DNA of 43,905 nt from Synechococcales cyanobacterium PMM_0082 (GTDB lineage: Bacteria > Cyanobacteriota > Cyanobacteriia > Pseudanabaenales > Pseudanabaenaceae), in the NCBI GenBank assembly GCA_949127865.1, contig CASBQR010000174.1:1-43905 (forward strand), read 5' to 3'. Numbering within the stretch: position 1 is the stretch's first letter; every line of letters starts with the position of its first letter. Position numbers and translations under genes: made by a program. The notes under the pieces were generated by a model that was not told the DNA's origin, searched no databases, and saw only the letters and a program-made list of their open reading frames with translations. Of this stretch, positions 1 to 8,790 are shown piece by piece.

Positions 1-152
1 GGATAAAAACGCCTTCCCCATTCTTTAGCATCTTTAAACTTTTTGGCAAACCATTTAACTTCCATCGAGCAACCTGACGGACATACCCTGAAGCAACCAA
101 AATCCTTAATATCATCTAACTCTGATTGACCAACAGACCTATATAACTTAAT
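1..152 (-). CDS. Partial small conserved protein, cut by the window edge, possible AUU start
   Basis: An open frame of 50 codons runs off the left edge of the window. Its first residues read KLYRSVGQSELDDIKDFG, followed by MEVKWFAKKF, which I associate from memory with small cyanobacterial proteins of unknown function that begin MKLYR. There is no ATG, GTG or TTG in the right place: the codon just before KLYR is ATT (152-150), overlapping the TAA stop of the preceding CPBP gene (150-148). That overlap suggests translational coupling from an AUU codon, or alternatively a gene that has lost its start. The next in-frame ATG is about 30 codons in. The family link is recollection, not a search, and the C-terminus is not visible, so confidence is low. 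Confidence 0.4.
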   Translation of the reverse strand, partial: MKLYRSVGQSELDDIKDFGCFRVCPSGCSMEVKWFAKKFKDAKEWGRRFY

Positions 153-972
153 TGCTATTTTCCCAAGTTTTGTTTTTTATCTTGATGCCTAGAGCGATCG
201 CTCCTAAAAATAATAAACCCATAATTCCCGCTAGAGGATTGCCCCCAATGCCCGTAACCCATGCAGGTACAACTTGATTTGCCTGAATCCAGTTAGTAGT
301 ATTGACAATATAAAAAGCTCCAACCAAACCACCATGCAGACCGATCGCTAAGCCTAGACTGCCATTTTGCGATCGCCTTGCCCAGATTAAAGTCATTCCC
401 AAAAGCATCAAGCCCGGAAACTGCACCAAACGGGAGATTAAAACAGAAATTGGCTCAGATTTTATAAAATGGGTAATCGCAAAAAAGCCACTATTGAACC
501 ACAGCGATCGCCCCATGCCATAATCTTTTTGCATCTCCGTCAGCAGCAATCCCCGAAATAATAACTCCTCGGCAAATCCAACTGCCAAGCCTGTTAAAAT
601 TCCTGAACCTACAGCACTAAGCCAATTTATATCAGACTGCCAACGGAGCCAACCCAGACTAACTTGCAGTTGCATCAGTAAAAATAAAGCAATAAAACCT
701 AAAACAAATCCTGTTAAAAGTTCTAAAAAAAATGAACGATTGCCCACCAACCCGTAGTAAATATAGGGACGAGCTTGACCTCCAACCCTGCGCCCCCAGA
801 ACCAAATTAAGCCTGTAAACAAGATATATATTAAGATGCCAAGAAATGCACTGCTAGCTTCTCGAAATATTAAATAAACAGGCAGAGCGATCGGTAGCCA
901 AAGAGCTAGTAAGATTCCGATAAATGCCCCAAGTCTTGGCAAAAATGGATATTTAGCTAATTTGTCCAGCAT
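148..972 (-). CDS. CPBP family intramembrane metalloprotease
   Basis: Polytopic membrane protein of 274 residues of the CPBP/type II CAAX protease (Rce1-like) family, which cleaves or processes substrates within the membrane. The diagnostic motifs are present in order: EELLFRG (EExxxR), FFAITHF (FxxxH) and a final conserved histidine in GLHGGL. About eight hydrophobic segments are visible. I chose the ATG at 972 (MLDKLAKYPF) because it overlaps the stop of the upstream site-2-protease-like gene as TAATG; an in-frame ATG at 1038 would add 22 residues lying entirely inside that gene. The shared base implies translational coupling, so the two membrane protease homologues are probably made together. 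The substrate is unknown. Confidence 0.85.
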   Translation of the reverse strand: MLDKLAKYPFLPRLGAFIGILLALWLPIALPVYLIFREASSAFLGILIYILFTGLIWFWGRRVGGQARPYIYYGLVGNRSFFLELLTGFVLGFIALFLLMQLQVSLGWLRWQSDINWLSAVGSGILTGLAVGFAEELLFRGLLLTEMQKDYGMGRSLWFNSGFFAITHFIKSEPISVLISRLVQFPGLMLLGMTLIWARRSQNGSLGLAIGLHGGLVGAFYIVNTTNWIQANQVVPAWVTGIGGNPLAGIMGLLFLGAIALGIKIKNKTWENSN

Positions 973-2438
973 TAACCACCTATACCCAATTTCTCCGCGA
1001 CCGTAGCCGTCATGGGTAGTAAGGTAATCAACATCCAAAATAAAGCAAATAAACCCAAGGCATCCCGATCGCCCTCTAATTCACTTAACTCATTGTGCAT
1101 CAGCCCTTCTTGATCCCGCAGCAAAATCAAAATAATGCCGCCCCAATACAGAGCTAAAGGATTAATCAAAGTAGCGATCGCCAAAACCAATAAAGTAAAA
1201 AATGTGGCAACCCCAGCCGTCCTTCTGCCATAAATTGCTTGCATAATTCTGCCGCCATCAAGCTGCCCCGCAGGTAAGAGATTTAAAGCGGTAATTACTA
1301 AACCGAGCCAACCCAAAACTACCAAAGGATGGATTTCCACTAAATTAATATGTAAGGCTCCCCCCAAGGCTAACTTGCCTAAAATCCCGACTAAAACCGA
1401 AGCTTGAAAAATTTGACTGGGAATTTCTAAATTGCCATCATGATGACCAGATAGAAACAAGCCCACTAGTAAGAAAGATAAGGATAAAAATCCACTACAA
1501 ATTGCGGGGGCGATCGCTAAATCAAACAAAACTTGACGATTAGGTAACGATGACTGAATCCGACTAAAAGCCCCAAATGCCCCCATCTGTGAAGAAGGCA
1601 AGAAAAACGGTAATCCCAGTTTGACATCATGCTTTTGTCCCATCCACCGCCAGCCCAGCTCACGCACTAGTAAAATTGCGCCGATCCCCAACCCAAAGGG
1701 TAATCCTGCCAAAAACTGCTCAGGATGCAAACCTAGATCAATATTTCCCAACTGAGCACCCAAAGACAGACAGGTGAGTAAAGTAGAAATAACTAAAACC
1801 AATGCCAAAATTTTCTGGGGATTTGTCTCAATTAGGGCTTCTCCTCGATTCGGTAAAATCATGACTACAGGTTTTGAGTCCTGACCATTTAGTAAAAATA
1901 GCTCATACTTATTGCCTAGGCGATCGCTCAAACTTTTAGATAAATAAGCATAAACTGCATCAGGTTCACCCCGCATATTGCCCTTAAATAACAATCCTTG
2001 TTGATAAGAGATCGTCTCAGTCGCATAAAAAGTCTCAATCCCAAAGATTCCCTGCATTTTTTTAATATCCTCAGGGTGAGGCTTTATATTTACGTTTAAA
2101 TCGGGCTGAATTTGCTTAGAATCAATTTTGGGGACAGCTACTTCTGTTTTCACACTGGTTAGATCTGGCTGATTAGCTCTAGCTTTACGGATTTCTCCAC
2201 CCACCCAAATATAAGCGATCGTAGAAATAGAGAGGAATAGAAGAAGTGTCGCAAGATTAATAAATATTCCCTGCAAAAATAAACCAAAATATATCAACCA
2301 AGGTAAAAGTATTATTAAAACTTGAAACCAAGTTAAAAAACTCAGCTTACTAAAACTCTGCGATCGCCGTAAATTCCAGCCTAAAACCAAGCAGGCAAAC
2401 CCTAAAACCAATAAGGGAAAAAAAGTATTTGAATTCAT
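972..2438 (-). CDS. Site-2 protease (M50) homologue with degraded zinc motif
   Basis: A 488-residue polytopic membrane protein related to cyanobacterial and chloroplast (EGY-type) site-2 proteases. Two N-terminal membrane segments (residues 8-75) are followed by a soluble domain (about 85-205) and a hydrophobic core. Family hallmarks are retained: FFLPSSQMGAFGAF (about 279-291), LPNRQVLFD, and NLLPAGQLDGG (386-396) carrying the third zinc ligand, Asp394. The HExxH zinc motif is instead R259-E-L-G-W263, so both zinc-binding histidines are missing while the glutamate stays. EGY3 in plants is a known example of a family member lacking this motif. I infer a non-proteolytic regulator or chaperone. 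It is first in a coupled pair with the CPBP gene. Confidence 0.85.
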   Translation of the reverse strand: MNSNTFFPLLVLGFACLVLGWNLRRSQSFSKLSFLTWFQVLIILLPWLIYFGLFLQGIFINLATLLLFLSISTIAYIWVGGEIRKARANQPDLTSVKTEVAVPKIDSKQIQPDLNVNIKPHPEDIKKMQGIFGIETFYATETISYQQGLLFKGNMRGEPDAVYAYLSKSLSDRLGNKYELFLLNGQDSKPVVMILPNRGEALIETNPQKILALVLVISTLLTCLSLGAQLGNIDLGLHPEQFLAGLPFGLGIGAILLVRELGWRWMGQKHDVKLGLPFFLPSSQMGAFGAFSRIQSSLPNRQVLFDLAIAPAICSGFLSLSFLLVGLFLSGHHDGNLEIPSQIFQASVLVGILGKLALGGALHINLVEIHPLVVLGWLGLVITALNLLPAGQLDGGRIMQAIYGRRTAGVATFFTLLVLAIATLINPLALYWGGIILILLRDQEGLMHNELSELEGDRDALGLFALFWMLITLLPMTATVAEKLGIGG

Positions 2439-2508
2439 TTAACAATTAACAATCTTGCTTATACCTAAGCTATCACGCCCATCTTTGATCTTCCCTTTAT
2501 CAATTAGC

Positions 2509-2967
2509 TTAGTTTAAATAAATATTCCCTTTAGGACTAATCCACAAACTAATGTGGTCAACATTAAAGTCAGCCGTTTGAGCTAGCTCCACCTCTAGTA
2601 CTCCATCAGCACTTGACTTAAGCACAGCTTTTAAAAAGCCGTTATCTTCCCGTCTAAAGGTCAAAGATACTGGAACTGGAAGATTTGCCGACTTTGATTC
2701 ACTTTTACCTTCAAGAATAATGGGACGAGTTTCACCCAAAAACTGGTATTTCACCTTAGCGTTACTCTTATTAATGATTTTGACCGTAACACTACCGTTC
2801 ACAGGAATAACAGTTCCATCTTTAGGTAAAACTTGATCGGGCGGAGCTACAAGAACAGGTGGAGCCACGGAGGGTAAAACTGGAATAAGTCCTTGGGACT
2901 TGGTACCCACAGGCAAGGCTGCCAATGAGAATAATAGTAAAAATGCGCTGATTATTGATCGATGCAT
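2509..2967 (-). CDS. Secreted hypothetical protein
   Basis: A 152-residue protein I do not recognise. Residues 1-24 form a typical signal peptide (hydrophobic core SAFLLLFSLAALPVG) followed by a proline-rich stretch (PVLPSVAPPVLVAPPDQVLP). The rest is rich in beta-prone segments (VTVKIINKSNAKVKYQFLG, VSLTFRREDNG), suggesting a small periplasmic or thylakoid-lumen beta-sandwich. It lies alone between the site-2-protease gene (same strand, 70 bases downstream) and the divergent psbB, with 291 bases of intergenic DNA on the psbB side. Function unknown. Confidence 0.7.
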   Translation of the reverse strand: MHRSIISAFLLLFSLAALPVGTKSQGLIPVLPSVAPPVLVAPPDQVLPKDGTVIPVNGSVTVKIINKSNAKVKYQFLGETRPIILEGKSESKSANLPVPVSLTFRREDNGFLKAVLKSSADGVLEVELAQTADFNVDHISLWISPKGNIYLN

Positions 2968-3175
2968 AGGAAATTAATAATTGGTAGATTTTGGCTGATC
3001 TCAGAGGTAGTTTACATCTGATAGTTCAAAAAAATAATAATTAAATCCAATTTATTTGTCAGTCTGTAGGGATTTTATAAACATTGCGATCGCTAAATCA
3101 TCCCTAAAATAACAGAATAACGATTCGCGTAAATCCACATAATTAAGGTAATATTAAGCAAATAAAGACTTCTTA

Positions 3176-3198
3176 AAATTGCTTTTTTATGGCAATTT
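3176..3198 (+). promoter_or_regulatory. Hairpin in the psbB upstream region
   Basis: The 291-base gap 2968-3258 between a minus-strand gene and psbB holds the psbB promoter and leader. Within it, AAATTGC (3176-3182) and GCAATTT (3192-3198) form a perfect seven-base-pair stem around a nine-base, T-rich loop, ending 60 bases before the psbB start. If the transcription start lies upstream, this would be a leader hairpin able to affect mRNA stability; otherwise it is chance. No convincing -35/-10 pair could be fixed by eye. Confidence 0.3.
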
Positions 3199-3258
3199 AG
3201 GTTTTCATCGGCATAAAATAAAAATCGTTAAGATCATTTATATAAAGGAAATTAGGAA

Positions 3259-4791
3259 ATGGGATTACCTTGGTATCGAGTACATACAGTTCTCCTGAAT
3301 GATCCAGGTAGACTGATTGCTACTCACCTAATGCATACTGCTCTAGTCGCTGGATGGGCAGGTTCAATGGCTTTGTACGAAACTGCAACCTTCGATCCTA
3401 GCGATCCTATCCTTAACCCTATGTGGAGACAGGGTATGTTCGTATTACCCTTTATGGCTAGGCTAGGAATTACAGATTCTTGGGGCGGTTGGAGTGTAAC
3501 AGGTGAAGCAGCAAAATATTCAGGTTTATGGACTTTTGAAGGTACAGCAGTAGCCCACATTGTCCTTTCAGGATTATTATTCCTAGCCGCCTGCTGGCAC
3601 TGGGTTAATTGGGATTTAGAGCTATTTAGAGACCCAAGAACAGGTGAGCCTGCCTTAGACTTACCTAAAATGTTTGGAATTCATTTATTTTTATCTGGCA
3701 TTCTTTGTTTTGGGTTTGGAGCATTTCACCTCACAGGTTTATTTGGACCTGGAATGTGGGTTTCCGATCCCTACGGTTTGACTGGTCACGTTCAGGCTGT
3801 AGCTCCAGAATGGGGACCTAACGGATTTAACCCCTTCAACCCAGGTGGCGTTGTTGCTCACCACATTGCGGCTGGGATTGTTGGTATATTAGCAGGTCTA
3901 TTTCACTTAACTGTGCGTCCACCTGAGCGTTTATACAAGGCGCTGAGAATGGGGAATATCGAAACGGTACTTTCCAGTAGTATTGCTGCTGTATTTTTTG
4001 CCGCATTTATTGTAGCTGGAACTATGTGGTACGGGGCTGCTACTACTCCGATTGAACTATTTGGACCTACTCGTTATCAGTGGGATAACAGCTATTTCCA
4101 ACAGGAAATTGATCGTAGGGTACAATCGGAGCTTAAGTCAGGCGCATCTCTAGCCGAAGCATGGGCAACTATTCCTGATAAGTTGGCTTTCTATGACTAC
4201 GTTGGTAATAGCCCAGCGAAAGGTGGCTTATTCAGGGTTGGTGCTATGAACAGCGGAGATGGTTTAGCTCAAGGGTGGGCGGGACATCCCGTATTTACCG
4301 ACAAAGATGGTAGTGAACTAACAGTACGGCGTTTACCTAACTTCTTTGAAACCTTTCCTGTGGTTTTACAAGATAAGGATGGAGTAGTTAAAGGTGACAT
4401 TCCTTTCCGTAGAGCTGAGTCGAAATATAGTTTTGAGCAAGCTGGTATTTCTGCAACCATTTACGGTGGTGAGCTTAACGGTCAAACATTTACTGATGCT
4501 CCGACGGTCAAGAAAATTGCTCGTCAGGCACAACTTGGTGAAGCATTCAACTTTGACGTAGATAAATTTAGTTCTGATGGTGTTTTCCGAACTAGTCCTA
4601 GAGGTTGGTTTACGTTTGCCCATGCAGTATTTGCGTTGTTCTTCTTCTTTGGTCACATTTGGCATGGGTCTAGAACTCTATTCCGTGATGTCTTCGCTGG
4701 TATCGATCCAGAGCTTGATACGGAACAAGTTGAATGGGGAGCCTTCCAAAAAGTTGGAGATAAATCTACTCGGGTTCAAGCTGAGGCTTAA
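3259..4791 (+). CDS. psbB: Photosystem II CP47 chlorophyll-binding protein
   Basis: CP47 is a core antenna protein of photosystem II; it binds chlorophyll a with six transmembrane helices and passes excitation to the D1/D2 reaction centre. The 510 residues match the usual length (about 507-510). The start [18 protein letters not shown] is the family N-terminus, histidine pairs in the hydrophobic helices ([28 protein letters not shown]) are the expected chlorophyll ligands, and the large lumenal loop (about 260-440) and the final helix with [16 protein letters not shown] are intact. AGGAAATTAGGAA precedes the ATG. psbT follows 30 bases downstream on the same strand, as in many cyanobacteria, so the two are likely co-transcribed. 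Confidence 0.98.
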   Translation: MGLPWYRVHTVLLNDPGRLIATHLMHTALVAGWAGSMALYETATFDPSDPILNPMWRQGMFVLPFMARLGITDSWGGWSVTGEAAKYSGLWTFEGTAVAHIVLSGLLFLAACWHWVNWDLELFRDPRTGEPALDLPKMFGIHLFLSGILCFGFGAFHLTGLFGPGMWVSDPYGLTGHVQAVAPEWGPNGFNPFNPGGVVAHHIAAGIVGILAGLFHLTVRPPERLYKALRMGNIETVLSSSIAAVFFAAFIVAGTMWYGAATTPIELFGPTRYQWDNSYFQQEIDRRVQSELKSGASLAEAWATIPDKLAFYDYVGNSPAKGGLFRVGAMNSGDGLAQGWAGHPVFTDKDGSELTVRRLPNFFETFPVVLQDKDGVVKGDIPFRRAESKYSFEQAGISATIYGGELNGQTFTDAPTVKKIARQAQLGEAFNFDVDKFSSDGVFRTSPRGWFTFAHAVFALFFFFGHIWHGSRTLFRDVFAGIDPELDTEQVEWGAFQKVGDKSTRVQAEA

Positions 4792-4821
4792 TTAAGCATC
4801 AAACAATTAAGGTTTAAAATT

Positions 4822-4929
4822 ATGGAAACTATTACCTACGTTCTAATATTTGCTAGTCTAATCGGTTTATTTTTCTTTGCTATCTTCTTTAGAGAGCCAC
4901 CTAAAATTAATACTGGGAAGAAAAAATAG
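4822..4929 (+). CDS. psbT: Photosystem II protein T
   Basis: A 35-residue single-helix protein too short for most gene finders. It translates as METITYVLIFASLIGLFF followed by FAIFFREPPKINTGKKK. The helix (residues 5-23) and the FREPP box right after it are diagnostic of PsbT, a small subunit at the photosystem II dimer interface involved in dimer stability and repair. The N-terminus MET(I/V)xY and the basic tail agree with the family, whose usual length is 30-35. Its position 30 bases after psbB is the standard arrangement. Confidence 0.95.
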   Translation: METITYVLIFASLIGLFFFAIFFREPPKINTGKKK

Positions 4930-4968
4930 CCAGCACTAGTTAATTTACTAGTTATTTCTAAAAAAATT

Positions 4969-5012
4969 ACCCCTAATTGGAAATCTACCTTTTGGGGGTT
5001 TTAAGTTTTTTG
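4969..5012 (+). terminator. Probable terminator after psbT
   Basis: ACCCC (4969-4973) can pair with GGGGT (4995-4999), and the stem is followed by TTT, AAG and a second T run. The stem is short and the loop long, but the position between psbT and rimO fits the end of the psbB-psbT transcript. A weaker ACTAGT repeat lies just upstream (4935-4952). Confidence 0.45.
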
Positions 5013-5049
5013 CTCAGGATGAGCCACAATTTATTTCTTTAAGATATTT

Positions 5050-6378
5050 ATGATTCCAACAATTAAGCCAACGATCGCTATCTCTCATTTAGGCTGTGAA
5101 AAAAACCGTGTTGATACTGAACATATGCTAGGGCTTTTGGTACAGGCGGGCTATGGAGTAGATAGTAATGAGGAGATGGCAGATTATGTAATTGTTAATA
5201 CCTGTAGTTTTATTGAAGCCGCCCGTGAAGAATCCGTAAGGACTCTAGTGGAATTAGCAGAAATGGGCAAACGGGTCGTAATTGCTGGCTGCATGGCTCA
5301 ACATTTCCAACAGACTCTCCTTGATGAGATTCCTGAAGCAGTTGCTATAGTTGGTACTGGGGATTATCACAAAATCGTGAATGTAATTGAGCGGGCAGAA
5401 TTAGGAGAGAGAGTAACAGAAATATCCGAAGAGCCAACTTATATTGCCGATGAAACTGTACCGAGGTATCGAACTACTAATCAGTCTGTAGCCTATTTAC
5501 GCGTAGCTGAGGGTTGTGACTATCGTTGTGCTTTTTGTATTATTCCGCATTTGCGGGGCAATCAGCGATCGCGCTCCATCGAATCCATCGTCACAGAGGC
5601 TCATCGTCTTGCTGATGAAGGTGTAAAGGAACTGATCCTAATTTCCCAAATCACCACTAACTACGGATTAGATTTATACGGACAGCCCCGACTTGCCGAA
5701 TTATTAACAGCCTTGGGTGAAGTCGATGTACCTTGGATTCGGATGCATTATTCCTATCCCACGGGGTTAACGCCAAAGGTCATTAAAGCTATACAATCTA
5801 CGCCGAATGTATTGCCCTATTTGGATTTACCACTTCAGCATTCCCATCCTGATATGCTTAAGTCTATGAATCGTCCTTGGCATGGTCGAGTAAATGACAA
5901 AATCATTGAGCAAATTAAAACGGCGATCCCCGATGCGGTGATGAGAACCACTTTAATTGTAGGATTTCCGGGGGAAACTGAAAGCCAATTTCAGCACCTT
6001 TTAGAATTTGTCCAACGCCATGAGTTTGATCATGTGGGTGTATTTACTTATTCTGCTGAAGAAGGAACTCCTGCCTATAGTCTCCCCGATCAGATCCCAG
6101 AGGAAGTGAAGGAAGCTCGGAAAGATGCCATTATGTCAGTACAACAGGATATTTCTCTCCGCAAAAATCAAGCTGAAATTGGTAAGATTGTAGATGTTTT
6201 AATCGAGCAGGAGCATCCTGAAACTGGTGAATTGATCGGGCGATCGCCTAGATTTGCCCCCGATGTTGATGGCGTTGTCTACCTGAAAGACCCAGAAGGT
6301 AAAGCTAGTTTAGGTGACATTCTTAAAGTTCTCATTACAGGTGCCGATCATTACGATCTATTTGGAGAAATTAAATAA
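5050..6378 (+). CDS. rimO: Ribosomal protein uS12 methylthiotransferase
   Basis: RimO is a radical-SAM enzyme that methylthiolates an aspartate of ribosomal protein S12. The 442 residues show the three expected domains: the N-terminal UPF0004 domain with cluster cysteines in [14 protein letters not shown] and AGCMAQ; the radical SAM core with the CxxxCxxC motif CDYRCAFC (about residues 157-164) and [12 protein letters not shown]; and a C-terminal TRAM domain starting near [23 protein letters not shown] at the N-terminus is typical of RimO rather than MiaB. The next gene starts inside its stop codon (TAATG), so the two are translationally coupled. Confidence 0.95.
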   Translation: MIPTIKPTIAISHLGCEKNRVDTEHMLGLLVQAGYGVDSNEEMADYVIVNTCSFIEAAREESVRTLVELAEMGKRVVIAGCMAQHFQQTLLDEIPEAVAIVGTGDYHKIVNVIERAELGERVTEISEEPTYIADETVPRYRTTNQSVAYLRVAEGCDYRCAFCIIPHLRGNQRSRSIESIVTEAHRLADEGVKELILISQITTNYGLDLYGQPRLAELLTALGEVDVPWIRMHYSYPTGLTPKVIKAIQSTPNVLPYLDLPLQHSHPDMLKSMNRPWHGRVNDKIIEQIKTAIPDAVMRTTLIVGFPGETESQFQHLLEFVQRHEFDHVGVFTYSAEEGTPAYSLPDQIPEEVKEARKDAIMSVQQDISLRKNQAEIGKIVDVLIEQEHPETGELIGRSPRFAPDVDGVVYLKDPEGKASLGDILKVLITGADHYDLFGEIK

Positions 6379-7394
6379 TGCATGATGTGGTGGTGCTGGG
6401 TGCAGGTTTGGCGGGTTTAAGCTGTGGGAAGGAATTAAAAAAGGCGGGCTTAAATGTAAAAGTTGTCGAAAAATCTGCGGGAGTGGGCGGTCGTTTAGCC
6501 ACTCGTAGGCTACAGGATACTTGGGCTGATCACGGAGCGCAGTATATAAGCGTCCATGGTGAAGTATTTAGTAGATTTATTAACGATCTTCAGCAGCAAG
6601 GGATTGTCAAGGAATGGACACGCTCGGTAACTCAACTTACTCCCGAAGGTATTGAGTCTTCTGATTCAGCATGGTTTTATCCTCGTTATACCTGTCCCCA
6701 AGGCATGACAGCGATCGCTAAGCATTTAGCTACAGGTCAAGATGTTCTTCTAAAAACTAGAATTGTCAGTGTAAGAGTTCAAGACAGCAAATGGTACCTA
6801 ACTCCTGAGTCAGGTGAAGAGATTGCCACAGCAGCCATCATTTCTACTTTACCTGCTCCGCAATTTTTGGCATTATTTCAGAATGTTTTGAGTACATCAT
6901 CCCAGATGTTAAAAGCGGTGCAGTCCGTGAAATTTCATCCAAATATCACAATTATGGCGGGATACCCTAAAACTCAAATTATCCCTGATCATTGGAAAGC
7001 TTTCCGCTGCGTGGATGACTTTATCCTCAGCTGGATTAGCTGTGATAGTAGTAAACATCCAGAGCAAATCACACAACCAGTATTTGTATTTCAAAGTACT
7101 GCCCAATTTGCCACCCAATCTTTAGATGAGCCCGATCTAGAAAAAGTAGGTAAGCCCATGCTTAAAAAAGCAGGAGAGTTTTTGGGTGCGTGGCTGAGTC
7201 ATCCTGAATGGTGGCAGTTACAAAGATGGCGTTATGCCCTTGTGCAGGAACCTCTAGGTGTTGATTGTCTAACCACTAAAATCCCTTTACCCTTAGTTTG
7301 TGCAGGGGATTGGTGTGCAGGTAAAAATTTAGAAGGAGCATATACTTCAGGGCTAGCGGCATCTATTGCTGTACGAGAGCTAATTAATTGCTAA
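6378..7394 (+). CDS. FAD-dependent oxidoreductase (renalase/amine-oxidase-like)
   Basis: A 338-residue flavoprotein. The N-terminal dinucleotide-binding motif VVVLGAGLAGLSCGKELKK and the following VVEKSAGVGGRLATRR with DHGAQYI are those of the NAD(P)/FAD-dependent amine oxidase superfamily, closest in overall pattern to renalase-like bacterial proteins. The C-terminal flavin segment LPLVCAGDWCAGKNLEGAYTSG is also present. No signal peptide is seen, so it is cytosolic. The start overlaps the rimO stop by one base. Its gene end overlaps the convergent cbiT end by four bases. Substrate unknown; a nicotinamide-isomer or amine/desaturase role cannot be told apart here. Confidence 0.85.
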   Translation: MHDVVVLGAGLAGLSCGKELKKAGLNVKVVEKSAGVGGRLATRRLQDTWADHGAQYISVHGEVFSRFINDLQQQGIVKEWTRSVTQLTPEGIESSDSAWFYPRYTCPQGMTAIAKHLATGQDVLLKTRIVSVRVQDSKWYLTPESGEEIATAAIISTLPAPQFLALFQNVLSTSSQMLKAVQSVKFHPNITIMAGYPKTQIIPDHWKAFRCVDDFILSWISCDSSKHPEQITQPVFVFQSTAQFATQSLDEPDLEKVGKPMLKKAGEFLGAWLSHPEWWQLQRWRYALVQEPLGVDCLTTKIPLPLVCAGDWCAGKNLEGAYTSGLAASIAVRELINC

Positions 7395-7987
7395 CTAACC
7401 TTATCGCCACTCAGAATAAAAATAGGGTTAACCGCAGCGAATATTTGACGGTTGCCCTTGGTTTCTAGGCGATTAACTGCTGACTGCACTATTTCTATAT
7501 TGCGAATATGAAGCTGAGCAAAACTTTCAGAAATTTTATATAGCCCCTCTAAAGTGCTAGCCGTGGCAATTATGCGTCCACCGATCGCTAAACGTTGCCA
7601 ACAATAGATCAAAATTTCTTGAATAGATCGTCCACCTTCTATTAAGATTCGATCTGGGGTATCTGATAATACCTCTAAACATTCTGGAGCACTGCCATTG
7701 ATAATTTCCACGTTATTGACTGAAAATTTTTGACAATTCAAGGCAATTAAACCCGCTACATCTTGATCCCGCTCGATCGCTATAATTTTACAAGTTGGAC
7801 ATAATAACCCAACTTCTACAGGAATCGTCCCCGTTCCCGCCCCAATATCCCAAAACACAGAGTGAGATCGCAACCGCAAATGGCTAATGAGTAATAATCT
7901 CACCTCACATTTACTCATAGGAATACCGGGCAGCCGTTCAAACATATCGTCGGGAATGCCGGGAGTAGCGTAAGACCAAATTGCCAT
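7391..7987 (-). CDS. cbiT: Cobalt-precorrin-6B C15-methyltransferase (decarboxylating)
   Basis: CbiT is a SAM-dependent enzyme of corrin ring synthesis that methylates C15 and decarboxylates the C12 acetate side chain. The 198 residues begin with YATPGIPDDMFERLPGIPMSKCEVR, the characteristic CbiT N-terminus, followed by the Rossmann motif FWDIGAGTGTIPVEVG (motif I) and IIAIERDQ (motif II). It is the stand-alone C-terminal half of the CobL/CbiET fusion. It is last of four closely spaced minus-strand genes (9112 to 7391), three bases after the DUF948-like gene, so co-transcription with the envelope/stress-like genes is likely although no functional link is known. Confidence 0.9.
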   Translation of the reverse strand: MAIWSYATPGIPDDMFERLPGIPMSKCEVRLLLISHLRLRSHSVFWDIGAGTGTIPVEVGLLCPTCKIIAIERDQDVAGLIALNCQKFSVNNVEIINGSAPECLEVLSDTPDRILIEGGRSIQEILIYCWQRLAIGGRIIATASTLEGLYKISESFAQLHIRNIEIVQSAVNRLETKGNRQIFAAVNPIFILSGDKVS

Positions 7988-7990
7988 TAA

Positions 7991-8461
7991 TTAATCTTCC
8001 CTTGCTGTGGTGTCTAAAATATCATCATTGAATTGATTATTTGTGGGATTTTCCAAGTCTGATGACTCTATCAGTTGTTTTGGCGAGTTTTTGCGCTTAG
8101 GTTTGCTAAATGCTCTCCAGCCCGCCTTCAGTCCTGCTAAAGCACTACGGGTAGTTACAGATACGCTAATAGCTTGCTTTTTAACTCCCTTAATACTGTC
8201 ATTCACCTGTTTCACCGCTTCGCCCGCATTTTTCGCACCTTGGTTTAGTTCATCGCTTAATTCACTAATTTCTAGACCTGTTAATCGAATTGCTTCAAGG
8301 GTTGGCGGTAGCTCACGGGAAAGGGTATCAGCCAACTTTTGTACACTACGCCCAGCTTTTGCTAATTCTTGAAATGCAGGAATAGCCGTCACCAATAGAG
8401 CGGTTAAACTAACTGCCACCAATAAAATTGACAAACCTAACCAAAACAACGGCTCCATCAT
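7991..8461 (-). CDS. DUF948-like membrane-anchored protein
   Basis: A 156-residue protein with one N-terminal membrane helix (residues 5-28, LFWLGLSILLVAVSLTALLV) followed by a helical region (30-110) with repeated LxxxI/VxxL spacing, as in the DUF948/YtxG family. The C-terminal 45 residues are polar and probably disordered. Its start overlaps the stop of the YtxH-like gene by four bases (ATGA type), which indicates translational coupling. In Bacillus, ytxG and ytxH are neighbouring general-stress genes; this pairing parallels that arrangement. The molecular role is unknown. Confidence 0.7.
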   Translation of the reverse strand: MMEPLFWLGLSILLVAVSLTALLVTAIPAFQELAKAGRSVQKLADTLSRELPPTLEAIRLTGLEISELSDELNQGAKNAGEAVKQVNDSIKGVKKQAISVSVTTRSALAGLKAGWRAFSKPKRKNSPKQLIESSDLENPTNNQFNDDILDTTARED

Positions 8462-8790
8462 AGGTCATCATCATCACTAAGATTAGATACCTTTAGGGTA
8501 TTCAGCTCTTGCCGTAATCTTTGACTAGCATCTATGCCAACTGCGATCGCCTCTTGCATTCTTTCCACAGTATTATCAATGGTTCTTCCTGCTTGTTCTG
8601 AAAAGCGATCGGCTTGATACTGCACATTAGATGTGATTTCACTGGCAATTTCAGGAATGCTATCTGCAGATTTACGCAACAGTTTTCTGGTTTGTTTCCC
8701 TGTTTTAGGAGCAAATAACAAACCTAGAACCGTACCAACGGCACCACCAATTAGAAAACCACCCACAAATTTACCTGCGCCGTTTGCCAT
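8458..8790 (-). CDS. YtxH domain-containing protein
   Basis: A 110-residue protein with the YtxH signature: a glycine-rich membrane segment FVGGFLIGGAVGTVLGLLFAPKTGKQTRKLL at residues 8-38, followed by a long amphipathic helix (about 45-100). The FAPKxGxxxR box directly after the helix is diagnostic. It overlaps the DUF948-like gene downstream by four bases and the hypothetical gene upstream by 20 bases. Family members are associated with general stress in Bacillus; the mechanism is unknown. Confidence 0.8.
   Translation of the reverse strand: MANGAGKFVGGFLIGGAVGTVLGLLFAPKTGKQTRKLLRKSADSIPEIASEITSNVQYQADRFSEQAGRTIDNTVERMQEAIAVGIDASQRLRQELNTLKVSNLSDDDDL

Noticed and set aside
4577-4795. Plus-strand frame overlapping the end of psbB
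   Set aside because: Different frame of a highly conserved psbB sequence with no independent signal.
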